From Ramlibacter agri (GTDB lineage Bacteria; Pseudomonadota; Gammaproteobacteria; Burkholderiales; Burkholderiaceae_C), in assembly GCF_012927085.1 (NCBI RefSeq), contig NZ_JABBFX010000003.1, positions 496,001 to 560,000 of the forward strand: 64,000 nucleotides of DNA. Reading direction: 5' to 3'. The position numbers and the translations under genes were made by a program. Below the pieces are notes generated by a model. That model made no database searches. It saw only the letters and a program-made list of their open reading frames with translations, and had not been told where the DNA came from. Below, one piece after another: positions 48,624 through 57,310 of the stretch. Numbering within the stretch: the first letter of the stretch is position 1; each line of letters begins with the position of its first letter.

Positions 48624-48995
48624 ATGCAGGGAAAGGTTTTGTCGCCGCGGGTGCTGACGTTCAAGTTCGCCGCGGCCCTGGACAACTACGAACTCGACCT
48701 GCGCCAGCTCGCGCAGGGCTGGCGCGACCCGGTGCTGTTCCGGCGCGTGCAGGGTCAATTCAACGAGCTGCGGAAGTTCGGGGCTTCGCTGCCCCGGCTG
48801 TCCGTCAACTGGGTCGCCGTGCTCGTCTCGCGCGCCCGCCTGCTGCAGGAACTGCTGGAGTCGGCGGAGCTGCCGCTGCCCACGCTGCAGGAACACCTGG
48901 CCGCGGTCGAGGGACTGCGCTGCCGCTGCCTGCGCGTGCTGGGGCTGGAGCCGCAGGCGGCGCGCGAAGCCGCGGGCCTGGGCTCCGCGGGCTGA
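48624..48995 (+). CDS. Hypothetical helical protein
   Basis: A 123-residue protein I do not recognise. The ATG at 48624 (MQGKVLSPRVLTFKFAAALD) has AAGGA five bases upstream; an in-frame GTG at 48609 is a weaker option. It has no signal peptide or membrane span. The sequence is rich in Leu, Arg and Glu and predicts mostly helices (LRQLAQGWRDPVLFRRVQGQ, LQEHLAAVEGLRCRCLRVLG). It stands alone between the catabolic island and a stress-protein gene. Codon usage looks like that of its neighbours, so it is probably a real gene. Confidence 0.6.
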   Translation: MQGKVLSPRVLTFKFAAALDNYELDLRQLAQGWRDPVLFRRVQGQFNELRKFGASLPRLSVNWVAVLVSRARLLQELLESAELPLPTLQEHLAAVEGLRCRCLRVLGLEPQAAREAAGLGSAG

Positions 48996-49104
48996 ACCGA
49001 TGGCTGGCGGCTGGGCCGCCTGCCGCGACCGCCGGCGCCGTTGACGCACGTCAACTCTTTCCAGCGGCTCGCCACTATCGTGAGTGGATCAACCGGAGTC
49101 CGCC

Positions 49105-49947
49105 ATGACGTCCCCGATCCGCACGATCCTCGTCCACCTCGATCCGACGGCCGCAACGCCGCGCCGGCTGGCGCTGGCCCGGGAACTGGCGGGCGCGCAC
49201 GGCGCGCAGCTGTCGGCGCTGTACGCGGTGACGCCCAGCTTCATCGAGCTGCCGTACACGATGGCGATCGGGCCGACGGTCGCGGCCAGCCTGGTGGAGA
49301 TCGACGAGCAGCGGCGCGAGCGCGTGCTGCAGGCTTTCGACAAGGAGATGATCCGGCCGGGGCCGCTGGCCACCTGGTCGCAGACCGACGATGTCCCCAC
49401 GGAGGGCGCGTTCGCGCAGCAGGCTTTCTATGCGGACCTGCTGGTGCTGGGCCAGCACGATCCGGCCGACGCAGGCTCGCCGTCCGTGCCGCCGGACTTC
49501 GTCGAGAACGTGCTGGTCTCGAGCGGCCGGCCGGCGATCGTCGTGCCCCACATCGGCTGGCAGCGGGCGGTCGGCGAGACCATCGCCATCGCCTGGAAGG
49601 AGAGTCCCGAGGCGGCGCGAGCCGTGCGGGCCGCCGTTCCCTTCCTGCAGCGCGCGGCCAAGGTCCATGTGTTTGCCTGGGGCGAAGGCGGCGCGTCGCG
49701 CCTGGTCGGGCCGCCGCTGGACCTGGAGCGTTACCTGCTCGCGCACGGCGTGCACGTCACCTGGCACCGCGAAGAGAGCGAGCCGCCGCGCATCGGCGAG
49801 CTGCTGTTGTCGCGCGTGTTCGATGTCGGCGCCGACCTGCTCGTCATGGGCTGCTATGGTCACTCGCGGGCCCGCGAGTGGATCCTGGGCGGCGCCAGCC
49901 GGACGCTGCTGCAGTCCATGACCTTGCCGGTGCTGATGGCGCATTAG
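49105..49947 (+). CDS. Universal stress protein, two UspA domains
   Basis: A 280-residue tandem UspA protein. The first domain begins IRTILVHLDPTAATPRRLAL. The second (from about residue 155) ends with DLLVMGCYGHSRAREWILGGASRTLLQ, the G-2-x-G-9-x-G(S/T) nucleotide-binding signature; the first domain's equivalent (DLLVLGQHDPADAG) has lost it. The start at 49105 has CCGGAG upstream. Such proteins help survival under starvation or oxidative stress, usually in the cytoplasm. It is a single gene. Confidence 0.9.
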   Translation: MTSPIRTILVHLDPTAATPRRLALARELAGAHGAQLSALYAVTPSFIELPYTMAIGPTVAASLVEIDEQRRERVLQAFDKEMIRPGPLATWSQTDDVPTEGAFAQQAFYADLLVLGQHDPADAGSPSVPPDFVENVLVSSGRPAIVVPHIGWQRAVGETIAIAWKESPEAARAVRAAVPFLQRAAKVHVFAWGEGGASRLVGPPLDLERYLLAHGVHVTWHREESEPPRIGELLLSRVFDVGADLLVMGCYGHSRAREWILGGASRTLLQSMTLPVLMAH

Positions 49948-49988
49948 AGGGCTCGGGCAGGGCGGGGTTCTGCAGTGATAATGAATCG

Positions 49989-50618
49989 ATGCAAGGCACC
50001 CTCCCGCTTCTCGCCATCCTCGGCGCGCTAGGCGCCGGCGTCGTCAGCCCCGGCCCCAGCTTCGTGATGGTGGCCCGCGTGGCCGTGTTCTCGTCACGCG
50101 CGGAAGGCCTGGGTGCGGCGCTGGGCATGGGGCTGGGTGGTCTGCTGTTCGCGTCGGCCGCGCTGGCGGGCTTGCAGGCCGTGCTGCTGGCCGTGCCCAC
50201 GCTGTACCTGGTGCTGAAGGTGTGCGGCGGGCTGTACCTTTGCTACCTCGGCTACCGCATCTTCCGGGGCGCGACGCAAGCGCTCGCGACCGATGCCGCC
50301 GGCGGCCCGCGCGCATCGCGCTGGCGCAGCGTGGTGCTGGGCTTCACCACGCAGGTGAGCAACCCCAAGACTTCGATCATCTACGCCAGCGTGTTCGCGG
50401 CCTTCCTGCCCGGGCATGTGTCCGCGGCCTTCGCCGCGGTGCTGTTGCTGGCGGTGTTCTGCATGGAGACCGGCTGGTACGCGCTGGTCGCGCTCGTGCT
50501 GTCCGCCGGCGGCCCGCGCGCGCTCTACCTGCGCGCCAAGAAGTGGCTGGACCGCCTGGCCGGCACCGTGCTGGCGGCGCTGGGCTTGCGGCTGGTGGCG
50601 ATGGCGTGGAGCGAGTGA
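49989..50618 (+). CDS. LysE family amino acid/metabolite exporter
   Basis: A 209-residue membrane protein with about six spans. The start is MQGTLPLLAILGALGAGVVS followed by PGPSFVMVARVAVFSSRAEG, the family's N-terminal signature with the conserved SPGP motif. The GLYLCYLGYRIFRGA loop and the TTQVSNPKTSIIYASVF segment, with its conserved NPK, complete the pattern. It probably exports an amino acid or homoserine lactone. Nearby genes give no hint of the substrate. Confidence 0.9.
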   Translation: MQGTLPLLAILGALGAGVVSPGPSFVMVARVAVFSSRAEGLGAALGMGLGGLLFASAALAGLQAVLLAVPTLYLVLKVCGGLYLCYLGYRIFRGATQALATDAAGGPRASRWRSVVLGFTTQVSNPKTSIIYASVFAAFLPGHVSAAFAAVLLLAVFCMETGWYALVALVLSAGGPRALYLRAKKWLDRLAGTVLAALGLRLVAMAWSE

Positions 50619-50705
50619 GCAGCATGGCGCTCAGCGCAAGATGACCGGCATGGCGAACTTCCAGGACGAAGCCGCCGCCATCGCTGGCGGGCACCTGGCG
50701 GGAGA

Positions 50706-51599
50706 CTAGGGCCCCATCCGGTAGTGCTGCGCCACCAGCTCCCGCAGCAGCTCCGCGCCGAACTGGCTGATGCGCGTGGCCGACCGCGCCACCGGTACCG
50801 CCAGGGTGAGCTTGTTGCGGATCACCGGCGCCTGGATCGCCGCCACGTGCAGCTTGCCCACCTTGCCGGACTGCCAGGGTACGCCGGCCGGCAGCACGGC
50901 GTCGGCTACGCCGCGTTCGACGATGGTCAGCACCGTCTGCACGGAGTCCACTTCCGCCACGATCTGCAACTGGTGCCCGCGCGGCCCCGCATGTTCGTCC
51001 AGCAGGCGGCGCAAGGCGTTGGGCGCGCTGGGCATCACCAGCCGGTGCCGCACCAGGTCGGCCAGGCGCAGCTTCTCGGGCAGGGGTCGCTTGCTCACCA
51101 GCACCAGCGGCTCGCGCACCAGCACCTCCAGGTGCATCTGCGGCGAGGGCGCGGGGTCGAACATCACCGCCAGGTCGGCGCGGCCGGCGATGAGCCATTC
51201 GCGCACGCGCAGGCTCAGGCCCTCCATGATCGTGATGCCCGCGTCCGGAAAGCGCGCGTGGAAGCGCTCCACCAGGTCCGCCGTCAGCACGTGGGCCACG
51301 CGCGGCGGCAGCGCGATGGTGAGGCGGCCGCGCGGGTTGCGCTGGCGCTCCTGCATGTCGACGCGGGCGCGCTCGGCCAGGTCGAAGATGGCGCGCGCGT
51401 GCGCCAGCAAGGCCGTGCCGGCCTCGGTGGGCGCGACGCCGCGCCCGTGCCGCTCCAGCAGGCGCTGGCCCACTTCGGTTTCCAGCAGCTGCACCTGGCG
51501 GCTCAGGGAAGGTTGCGTGAGGTGCAGCGCCGCCGCCGCGCGGCTGAAGCTGCCGGCGTCCGCGACGGCGGCGAAGTACTGCAGGCGCGTCAGGTCCAT
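50706..51599 (-). CDS. LysR family transcriptional regulator
   Basis: A 297-residue protein; ATG at 51599 (MDLTRLQYFAAVADAGSFSR), with an in-frame TTG three codons upstream as an alternative. Helix-turn-helix: RAAAALHLTQPSLSRQVQLL. The co-inducer domain follows from about residue 90. It is divergent from the lactonase-SDR-Bug operon at 51682 with an 82-base spacer, so it most likely regulates that operon. It resembles nitrogen-assimilation-type and CbnR-type regulators, but the effector cannot be told. Confidence 0.92.
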   Translation of the reverse strand: MDLTRLQYFAAVADAGSFSRAAAALHLTQPSLSRQVQLLETEVGQRLLERHGRGVAPTEAGTALLAHARAIFDLAERARVDMQERQRNPRGRLTIALPPRVAHVLTADLVERFHARFPDAGITIMEGLSLRVREWLIAGRADLAVMFDPAPSPQMHLEVLVREPLVLVSKRPLPEKLRLADLVRHRLVMPSAPNALRRLLDEHAGPRGHQLQIVAEVDSVQTVLTIVERGVADAVLPAGVPWQSGKVGKLHVAAIQAPVIRNKLTLAVPVARSATRISQFGAELLRELVAQHYRMGP

Positions 51600-51681
51600 G
51601 GGTTCCAATTATGCTTTGTACGTATAGCTGATAGAGAAAATCCCGCGAGCACGCCGGCCCGGCCGGTCGACAATCCCTCCC

Positions 51682-52563
51682 GTGCCCTCCGAACCCGTCC
51701 TAACCTACGACCCGCGCGCCCAGCACCCGCTGCTGCGCCTGCCCGCCGGCGCCTGCGACAGCCACGTGCATGTCTTCGGCCCGGCCGACCGCTTCCCCTA
51801 CGCGCCTGAGCGCAACTTCACGCCGGTGGACGCGCCCAAGGAGGCGCTGTTCGCACTGCACCGCCAGCTGGGCGTGGACCGCTGCGTGATCGTGCAGTCC
51901 GCCGTGCACGGCTTCGACAACCGCGTGGTGGAAGACGCCATCGCCGCCGGCGGTGGCCGCTACCTGGGCGTGGCGCTGGTGCCGGTGGACGTCAGCGACG
52001 CCGAACTCGCTCGCCTGGCCGGCTGCGGCTTCCGCGCCGTGCGCTTCAACTTCATGCGCCACCTGGCGGGCGGGCACGACATCCACTCGGTGCTGGCCCT
52101 CACGCCGCGCCTGCGCGCCGCCGGCCTGCACCTGCAGGTGCACTTCGAAAGCGCGCTGGTGCACGAACTGGCCGAGCCGCTGGCGCGCAGCGCGGTGCCG
52201 GTCGTCATCGACCACATGGGCCGCGTCGACGCCACGCTGGGCGCCGAGCACCCAGACTTCCGCGCGCTGTTCGAAATGCTGGCCAACCCGCTGTTCCGCG
52301 TGAAGATCAGCGGCATCGATCGCATCGACAGCAAGCCGTCCGCGGCGCCCAGCTACGACAGCGGCGTCGAGCTCGCCCGCCGCCTGCTCGCCGCCTACCC
52401 GGACCGCTGCCTGTGGGGCACCGACTGGCCGCATCCGAACCACACGCACATGCCGTCCGACGCCGCGCTGGTGGATGCGCTGGAGCGCATCGCGCCTGTG
52501 CCCGACCTGCTGCAACGCCTGCTCGTGACCAACCCCGCCAACTTCTACCGCTTCGAAGCATGA
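51682..52563 (+). CDS. Amidohydrolase family lactonase (LigI/2-pyrone-4,6-dicarboxylate hydrolase-like)
   Basis: A 293-residue TIM-barrel hydrolase with a GTG start. The metal-site start CDSHVHVFGP, the block FNFMRHLAGGHD, the PVVIDHMGRVD strand and the final GTDWPHPNHTHMPSD match the amidohydrolase_2 branch that includes 2-pyrone-4,6-dicarboxylate lactonase. It would open a lactone, perhaps of an aromatic or sugar-acid pathway. It is the first gene of an operon with SDR, Bug receptor and CMD-family genes, and the next gene starts within its stop (four-base overlap). Confidence 0.87.
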   Translation: MPSEPVLTYDPRAQHPLLRLPAGACDSHVHVFGPADRFPYAPERNFTPVDAPKEALFALHRQLGVDRCVIVQSAVHGFDNRVVEDAIAAGGGRYLGVALVPVDVSDAELARLAGCGFRAVRFNFMRHLAGGHDIHSVLALTPRLRAAGLHLQVHFESALVHELAEPLARSAVPVVIDHMGRVDATLGAEHPDFRALFEMLANPLFRVKISGIDRIDSKPSAAPSYDSGVELARRLLAAYPDRCLWGTDWPHPNHTHMPSDAALVDALERIAPVPDLLQRLLVTNPANFYRFEA

Positions 52564-53375
52564 ACGCATCCGCATCGACTGGCCGCCTGGCCGGCAAGGT
52601 TGCCATCGTCACCGGCGCCGGTTCCGTGGGCCCCGGCTGGGGCAATGGCCGCGCCATCTCCACCCGCTTCGCCGAGGAGGGCGCGCAGGTCTTCGGCGTC
52701 GACCGCGACCCGGCCCGCATGGCCGAAACGGCGGAACGCATCCAGGCCGCCGGCGGCGCCTTCGCCGCGGGCGAGTGCGACGTGACCGACAGCAACTCGG
52801 TGGCGCGCATGGTGCAGCAATGCATGCTGCGCTTCGGCCGCGTCGACATCCTCGTCAACAACGTCGGCGGCTCCGCCAAGGGCGGCCCGGTGGAAATGAG
52901 CGAGGAGGTCTGGGACGCGCAGGTCGACTTCAACCTGAAAAGCGCCTTCCTCACCTGCAAGCACGCGCTGCCGCACATGCTGGCGCAGGGCAGCGGCACC
53001 ATCGTCAACGTGTCCTCGACCTCCGGCATGCGCTGGACGGGCGCGGCGCAGATCGCCTATGCCGCCACCAAGGCCGGCATCATCCAGTTCTCGCGCGTGC
53101 TGGCCGTGCAATATGCGAAGCAGGGCATCCGCGTGAACACCGTCGTGCCCGGCCAGCTGCACACGCCCATGGTGGAAGCGCGCCTGGCCGGCCAGCGCGC
53201 CGGCGGCGACGTAGCCACGCTGCTGGAGCAGCGCCAATCCCGCATCCCGCTGCCCTTCATGGGCGACGGGCGCGACACGGCGAACGCGGCGCTGTTCCTC
53301 GCCAGCGAGGAAGCGCGTTTCATCACCGGCACCGAGATCGTGGTGGACGGCGGCATGTCCGTGCGCTGCGACTGA
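52560..53375 (+). CDS. Short-chain dehydrogenase/reductase (SDR)
   Basis: A 271-residue classical SDR. The nucleotide loop reads TGAGSVGPGWGNGRA, longer than the usual TGxxxGIG, a variant seen in some family members. Other marks: VDILVNNVGG, INVSS-like IVNVSSTSGM, catalytic YAATK and TGTEIVVDGGMSVRCD near the end. It reduces or oxidises a hydroxyl/keto pair with NAD(P). It is translationally coupled to the lactonase, with which it probably acts in sequence (dehydrogenation to a lactone, then opening). Confidence 0.9.
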   Translation: MNASASTGRLAGKVAIVTGAGSVGPGWGNGRAISTRFAEEGAQVFGVDRDPARMAETAERIQAAGGAFAAGECDVTDSNSVARMVQQCMLRFGRVDILVNNVGGSAKGGPVEMSEEVWDAQVDFNLKSAFLTCKHALPHMLAQGSGTIVNVSSTSGMRWTGAAQIAYAATKAGIIQFSRVLAVQYAKQGIRVNTVVPGQLHTPMVEARLAGQRAGGDVATLLEQRQSRIPLPFMGDGRDTANAALFLASEEARFITGTEIVVDGGMSVRCD

Positions 53376-53402
53376 ACGCAAACACAAACCCAAGGAGACG
53401 AC

Positions 53403-54380
53403 ATGGAAAAGATCTCGATCCGCCGCCGCAACATCGCGCTGGCCTGCGGCGCCGCCGCGCTGGCGCTGCCTTTCGCGACCCGTGCGCAGTCCGGCACCGT
53501 GAAGCTCGTGGTGGCGTTCCCGCCCGGCGGCCCGGTGGACTTCGTCGCCCGTGCCCTCTCCGAGCAACTGGGCAAGGAGCTGGGCCAGCAGGTGATCGTC
53601 GACAACCGCGCCGGCGCCAACGGCGCCATCGCGGCCGATTTCGTCTCGCGCGCGGCGCCGGACGCCAACACGCTGTGGCTCACCAGCGTCGGCGCCGTGG
53701 CCATCAACCCTTCGCTGTACGACAAGCTGTCCTACGACCCCGAGCGCGACCTCGTGCCGGTCTCGCTGGTCGTGCGCAACGTCGAAGTGCTGGTCGTCGG
53801 CGCCAATGCGCCGTACCAGACCGGCGCCGACTTCGTGGCTGCCGCGCGCAAGCCGGGCGCGAAACTGAGCATGGCTTCGTCGGGCACCGGCAGCGTGCCG
53901 CACCTGGCGATGGAACTGCTCAATGACGCGGCGAAGATCAACCTGCTGCACGTGCCTTACAAGGGCGCGGCGCCGGCCATCGTCGACGTCATCGCCGGCA
54001 ACGTGGACGGCTTCTTCGGCGACATCCCGGGCCTGATCGGCCACATCAAGTCCGGCAAGCTGAAGGCGATCGGCATCGCGGCGCCGAAGCGCCACCCGCT
54101 GCTGCCGGACGTGAAGACCTTCGACGAGATGGGCATCCCCGGCGTCGACTCGGACAACTGGTACGCGCTGTACACGTCCAAGGGCACGCCGCCGGCGCAG
54201 GCCGAGCGCGTGTCGGCCGCCGTGCGCAAGGCGCTGGCCAACGAGGCCGTGCACAGCCGGCTGGCCAGCTCGGGCGCCGAACCGGCACCGTCCACGCCGG
54301 CGCAGCTGGCGGCGCTGCTGAAGAAGGATTCGGCCAAGTGGGGCCGCATCGTCAAGGCCAAGGGCATCAAGGCGGACTGA
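53403..54380 (+). CDS. Bug family periplasmic solute-binding protein
   Basis: A 325-residue exported protein. The leader has RRRNIALACGAAALALPF, cleaved after TRAQ or nearby; the RRR followed by hydrophobics could even be Tat-like. Bug marks: VKLVVAFPPGGPVDFVARAL, NRAGANGAIAADFV, LLHVPYKGAAPAIVDVIAG and the late DNWYALYTSKGTPPAQ. It is the third Bug receptor in the window and again has no tctAB genes. It follows the SDR gene by 27 bases with AAGGAGAC as ribosome-binding site. Confidence 0.9.
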   Translation: MEKISIRRRNIALACGAAALALPFATRAQSGTVKLVVAFPPGGPVDFVARALSEQLGKELGQQVIVDNRAGANGAIAADFVSRAAPDANTLWLTSVGAVAINPSLYDKLSYDPERDLVPVSLVVRNVEVLVVGANAPYQTGADFVAAARKPGAKLSMASSGTGSVPHLAMELLNDAAKINLLHVPYKGAAPAIVDVIAGNVDGFFGDIPGLIGHIKSGKLKAIGIAAPKRHPLLPDVKTFDEMGIPGVDSDNWYALYTSKGTPPAQAERVSAAVRKALANEAVHSRLASSGAEPAPSTPAQLAALLKKDSAKWGRIVKAKGIKAD

Positions 54381-54381
54381 A

Positions 54382-54903
54382 ATGCGACTGGACCCCATCG
54401 CGCCCGGCACGCGGCCGGAACTGGCGGAGCAGGAGCAGCGCATCCTGGCCGAACGCGGCCGCATCTCGCCGCTGTACCAGGTGCTGTTGAACAGCCCGCC
54501 CATCGCGCACGGCTGGGAGCAGATGCTGTCTGCCGTGCGCAACCGCAACAGCGTTCCCGCCGACGTGCGTGAACTGGTGATCCTGCGCGTGGCCGTGCTC
54601 AATCGCGCGCCCTACGAGTTCGACGCGCACGTGCCGCACGCGCTGGCGGCCGGCGCGAGCGATGCGCAGGTCGCCGCGATGCGCACCGTGCCGCTGGCGG
54701 CGGACGCGCCCCTGAACGCGGCGCAGCGCGTGGCGATCCGCCTCGCCGATGCGATGACGCGCGACATCGAGGTGGACGACGCGCTCTACGCCGAGGTGCA
54801 GGCGCAGTTCACGACGTCGCAGCAACAGCTGGACCTGGTGGCCACCGTCGCCGCGTACAACATGGTGTCGCGCCTGCTCACGGCGCTGCGGATCGGGCAC
54901 TGA
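54382..54903 (+). CDS. Carboxymuconolactone decarboxylase/AhpD-like family protein
   Basis: A 173-residue all-helical protein. The block VRELVILRVAVLNRAPYEFD and AHVPHALAAGASDAQVAAMR match the CMD family (PF02627). No CxxC is present, so it is not an AhpD-type peroxidase. The starting segment (ISPLYQVLLNSPPIAHGWEQ) is usual for the longer CMD proteins found in catabolic operons. It lies one base after the Bug gene and one base before the ferredoxin-fold gene. Its reaction is unknown. Confidence 0.85.
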   Translation: MRLDPIAPGTRPELAEQEQRILAERGRISPLYQVLLNSPPIAHGWEQMLSAVRNRNSVPADVRELVILRVAVLNRAPYEFDAHVPHALAAGASDAQVAAMRTVPLAADAPLNAAQRVAIRLADAMTRDIEVDDALYAEVQAQFTTSQQQLDLVATVAAYNMVSRLLTALRIGH

Positions 54904-54904
54904 C

Positions 54905-55504
54905 ATGGACGCGCTGAAGACCGACGTGCTCCTCGTGCGCTGCCGCACGACGGGCGAGGGCCTGCCTGACGCCGCCGCGCGCTTCTGCGCGCAGGCCGGG
55001 CTGGACCTGCGCCTGGAACGGACCGCGTGGTCGCGTGAAGAGGGCTGGGCTTACGTGTATGCCCGCCTGCGCGGCGTCGGTGCGCTGGACGCCTCCGCCC
55101 TGCCGCGGCTCGCGAAGCTGTGGAGCTCGTTGTGCCCCGGGGCCAGCGAAGTCGACGTCTCGCGCCTGCAGTTGATGCAGGACCTGCCCGGCTTTTCCGA
55201 AGCGGAGGTCCCGAGCCACCACTACGTCGTGGAGACGGACCCGGAGGCCGGCTGGGAAGAAGACATCCTGCGCTGGTACCTGGACGAACACCTGCCGGGC
55301 CTGGCCTCGGTGCCCGGCACCGTGCGCGCCCGCCGCTACGTCAACCACGACGCCGGCCCGAGCTCGCATGCCTGCTACGGCCTGGTCGGCGCGGAGACCC
55401 TGGGCTCGCCGCCCTGGCTGGACGTGCGCGGCACCGAATGGAGTTCGCGCGTGCGGCCGCATTTCACGAACACGCGGCGCACGATGATGCGGATCGTGGA
55501 CTGA
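54905..55504 (+). CDS. Hypothetical protein, probable dimeric alpha/beta-barrel (ferredoxin-like) fold
   Basis: A 199-residue protein without signal peptide. Two similar halves can be seen: one near residues 5-95 and a second from HHYVVETDPEAGWEEDILRW, with WYLDEHLPGLASVPGTVRAR, reminiscent of the small EthD/DUF4286-type stress-barrel proteins in which such a W/H-x-H-L-P-x-L-x-x-x-P-G pattern recurs. I do not recognise a function. As last gene of the lactonase operon, with one-base spacing, it is likely a small catabolic enzyme or binding protein. Confidence 0.65.
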   Translation: MDALKTDVLLVRCRTTGEGLPDAAARFCAQAGLDLRLERTAWSREEGWAYVYARLRGVGALDASALPRLAKLWSSLCPGASEVDVSRLQLMQDLPGFSEAEVPSHHYVVETDPEAGWEEDILRWYLDEHLPGLASVPGTVRARRYVNHDAGPSSHACYGLVGAETLGSPPWLDVRGTEWSSRVRPHFTNTRRTMMRIVD

Positions 55505-55515
55505 CGTCCGCCAGC

Positions 55516-56136
55516 TCAGGCTTCGTCCCAGCGGAACACCAGCTTCGCTTCGGCGCGCGTGCCGGCGACGAGACGCGCGTTCGGTTCGTCGGTCGCCGCG
55601 ATCCATGCGGCGGCTTCCTGCGGGTCGCGCCCGAACTGCTGGTGCCGCTGCGCCAGCCGGCCGGTCCGCAGCGTGTCGTCGACCTCGACATACCAGGCGT
55701 CGTCCAGCAGGGCGGCGACGTCCTTCCATAGCAGCAGGTAGTTGCCCTCGGTGATCACGAGCCGGGTGTCCGGCAGCACCGCGATGGCGCCGGCGATGGG
55801 CTCCTCGATCTCGCGCCGGAACTCGGGCGCGTAGACGATTTCATCCGCGCGCTGCGCGCGCAGGCGGCGCAGCAGGGCTGCATAGCCCGCAGCGTCGAAG
55901 GTGTCCGGCGCGCCCTTGCGGCCGGCGCGGCCGAGGCGCTGCAACTGCGTGTTGGCCAGGTGGAAGCCGTCCATGGGCACGACTTGCGAGATGCCTGGGA
56001 AGGCGTCGTGCAGCGCATTCGCCAGCGTGGACTTGCCGCTGCCGGGCGGCCCGGCCAGGCCCAGGATCCGGCGTTCGCCGCCGCGCAGCAGTTCACGGAC
56101 GCGGGCGAGGTAGTTGGGGGCGAGGGCGGCGGCCAT
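55516..56136 (-). CDS. Nucleoside/small-molecule kinase family protein (PRK/PanK-like)
   Basis: A 206-residue P-loop kinase; ATG at 56136 (MAAALAPNYLARVRELLRGG). Walker A is GPPGSGKS (29-36), followed by VVPMDGFHLAN with the catalytic Asp, and VITEGNYLLLWKDVAALLDD, typical of the YggC/FrcK-type branch related to uridine kinase and pantothenate kinase. The end, DEPNARLVAGTRAEAKLVFR, is also typical. It phosphorylates a sugar or nucleoside, probably fructose or ribose-like. It is divergent from the Gfo/Idh/MocA gene with a 32-base gap. Confidence 0.87.
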   Translation of the reverse strand: MAAALAPNYLARVRELLRGGERRILGLAGPPGSGKSTLANALHDAFPGISQVVPMDGFHLANTQLQRLGRAGRKGAPDTFDAAGYAALLRRLRAQRADEIVYAPEFRREIEEPIAGAIAVLPDTRLVITEGNYLLLWKDVAALLDDAWYVEVDDTLRTGRLAQRHQQFGRDPQEAAAWIAATDEPNARLVAGTRAEAKLVFRWDEA

Positions 56137-56168
56137 GGCGTATTCTGGCAAGCAAGAGGAGAGCCCGC

Positions 56169-57203
56169 ATGCCCGCCACCACCACCATCGGCCTGATCGG
56201 CGCCGGCGCCATCGGCCGCGCCCACCTGGGCGGCGCGGCGCAGGCCGCGGGAGTGCGGATCGTCGGCGTCGCCGACCCGAGCCCCGCCGCCGCGGAACTG
56301 GCGCGGGAATTCGGCTTGCCGCACTTCGAGGACCAGCGCGCGCTGCGCGACGCGCTGCAGCCGGACGGCGCCGTCATCGCGACGCCCAATGCCCTGCACG
56401 TCCCGCTGGCGCTCGAATGGATAGCCGCGGGCCGGCCGGTGCTGGTCGAGAAGCCGGTCGCGGTGACGGTCGAAGAAGGGCGGCAACTGGCGCGCGCCGC
56501 CGCGGACGCCGGGGTTCCGGTGCTGGTGGGCCACCATCGGCGACACAACCCGGTGCTGCAGAAGGCGCGCGCCCTGGTGCAGGGCGGTGCGCTCGGCCGC
56601 CTGGTCTGCGCCAGCGTGATGGCGGCCTTCCTGAAGCCGGACGCCTATTTCGAGCAGGCGTGGCGGCGCTCGAACGCCGGTGGCCCGGTGCTGATCAACC
56701 TGATCCACGAGATCGACCTGCTGCGCTTCGTCTGCGGCGAGATCCGCAGCCTGCAGGCCCTGACTTCCAACGCCGTCCGCGGCTTCGAGGTCGAGGACAG
56801 CGCAGCGACCCTGCTGCGCCTGGAGAACGATGCGCTGGCGACGATCCAGCTGAGCGACACCGCCGCCGCGCCCTGGAGCTGGGACCTGGCCTCGGGCGAG
56901 AGCCCGGTGTTCGCGCGTTCGGACACCGAGAGCCACTTCCTCTGCGGCACCGAGGCGTCGCTGGCGCTGCCCACGCTGCGCAGCTGGCGCTATCCCGGCG
57001 AGCGCGGATGGTTCCATCCGCTGGAGCAGTCGCGCGTGGCCTTCGAGCCGGGCAATCCCTACGTAGAGCAGATGCGCCACTTCGGCGCGGTGATCCGGCG
57101 CGAGGAAGCGCCGCTCACCGATGCCGCCGATGCGACCCGCACGCTCGAAGTGACGCTGGCGGTCCGGCAGGCCGCGCGCTCCGGCGAGGTGATCCGGTTC
57201 TGA
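56169..57203 (+). CDS. Gfo/Idh/MocA family oxidoreductase
   Basis: A 344-residue NAD(P)-dependent dehydrogenase. It has the Rossmann start IGLIGAGAIGRAHLGGAA, the VLVEKPVAVTVEEGRQL block with the conserved EKP, and the HHRRHNPVLQKARALV and NLIHEIDLLRFVCG segments of the substrate domain, where His and Asp serve catalysis. Its substrate is usually a sugar or inositol derivative. It diverges from the small-molecule kinase gene; sugar metabolism would link the two. Confidence 0.91.
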   Translation: MPATTTIGLIGAGAIGRAHLGGAAQAAGVRIVGVADPSPAAAELAREFGLPHFEDQRALRDALQPDGAVIATPNALHVPLALEWIAAGRPVLVEKPVAVTVEEGRQLARAAADAGVPVLVGHHRRHNPVLQKARALVQGGALGRLVCASVMAAFLKPDAYFEQAWRRSNAGGPVLINLIHEIDLLRFVCGEIRSLQALTSNAVRGFEVEDSAATLLRLENDALATIQLSDTAAAPWSWDLASGESPVFARSDTESHFLCGTEASLALPTLRSWRYPGERGWFHPLEQSRVAFEPGNPYVEQMRHFGAVIRREEAPLTDAADATRTLEVTLAVRQAARSGEVIRF

Positions 57204-57310
57204 AGCCGCCGGGCATTCATGCACGGCGTGCAAGAACGCTTCCAAAACTCGCAATTCACGGCCCCGGCCGTTTGCCGCAGGATGCGCGGGTTCCGGAAAG
57301 GACGACAACA

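Noticed and set aside
50641..50709. A 22-codon frame starting MTGMANFQDEAAAIAGG after the LysE gene.
   Set aside because: It is very short, has no clear ribosome-binding site and overlaps the end of the convergent LysR gene; nothing supports translation.
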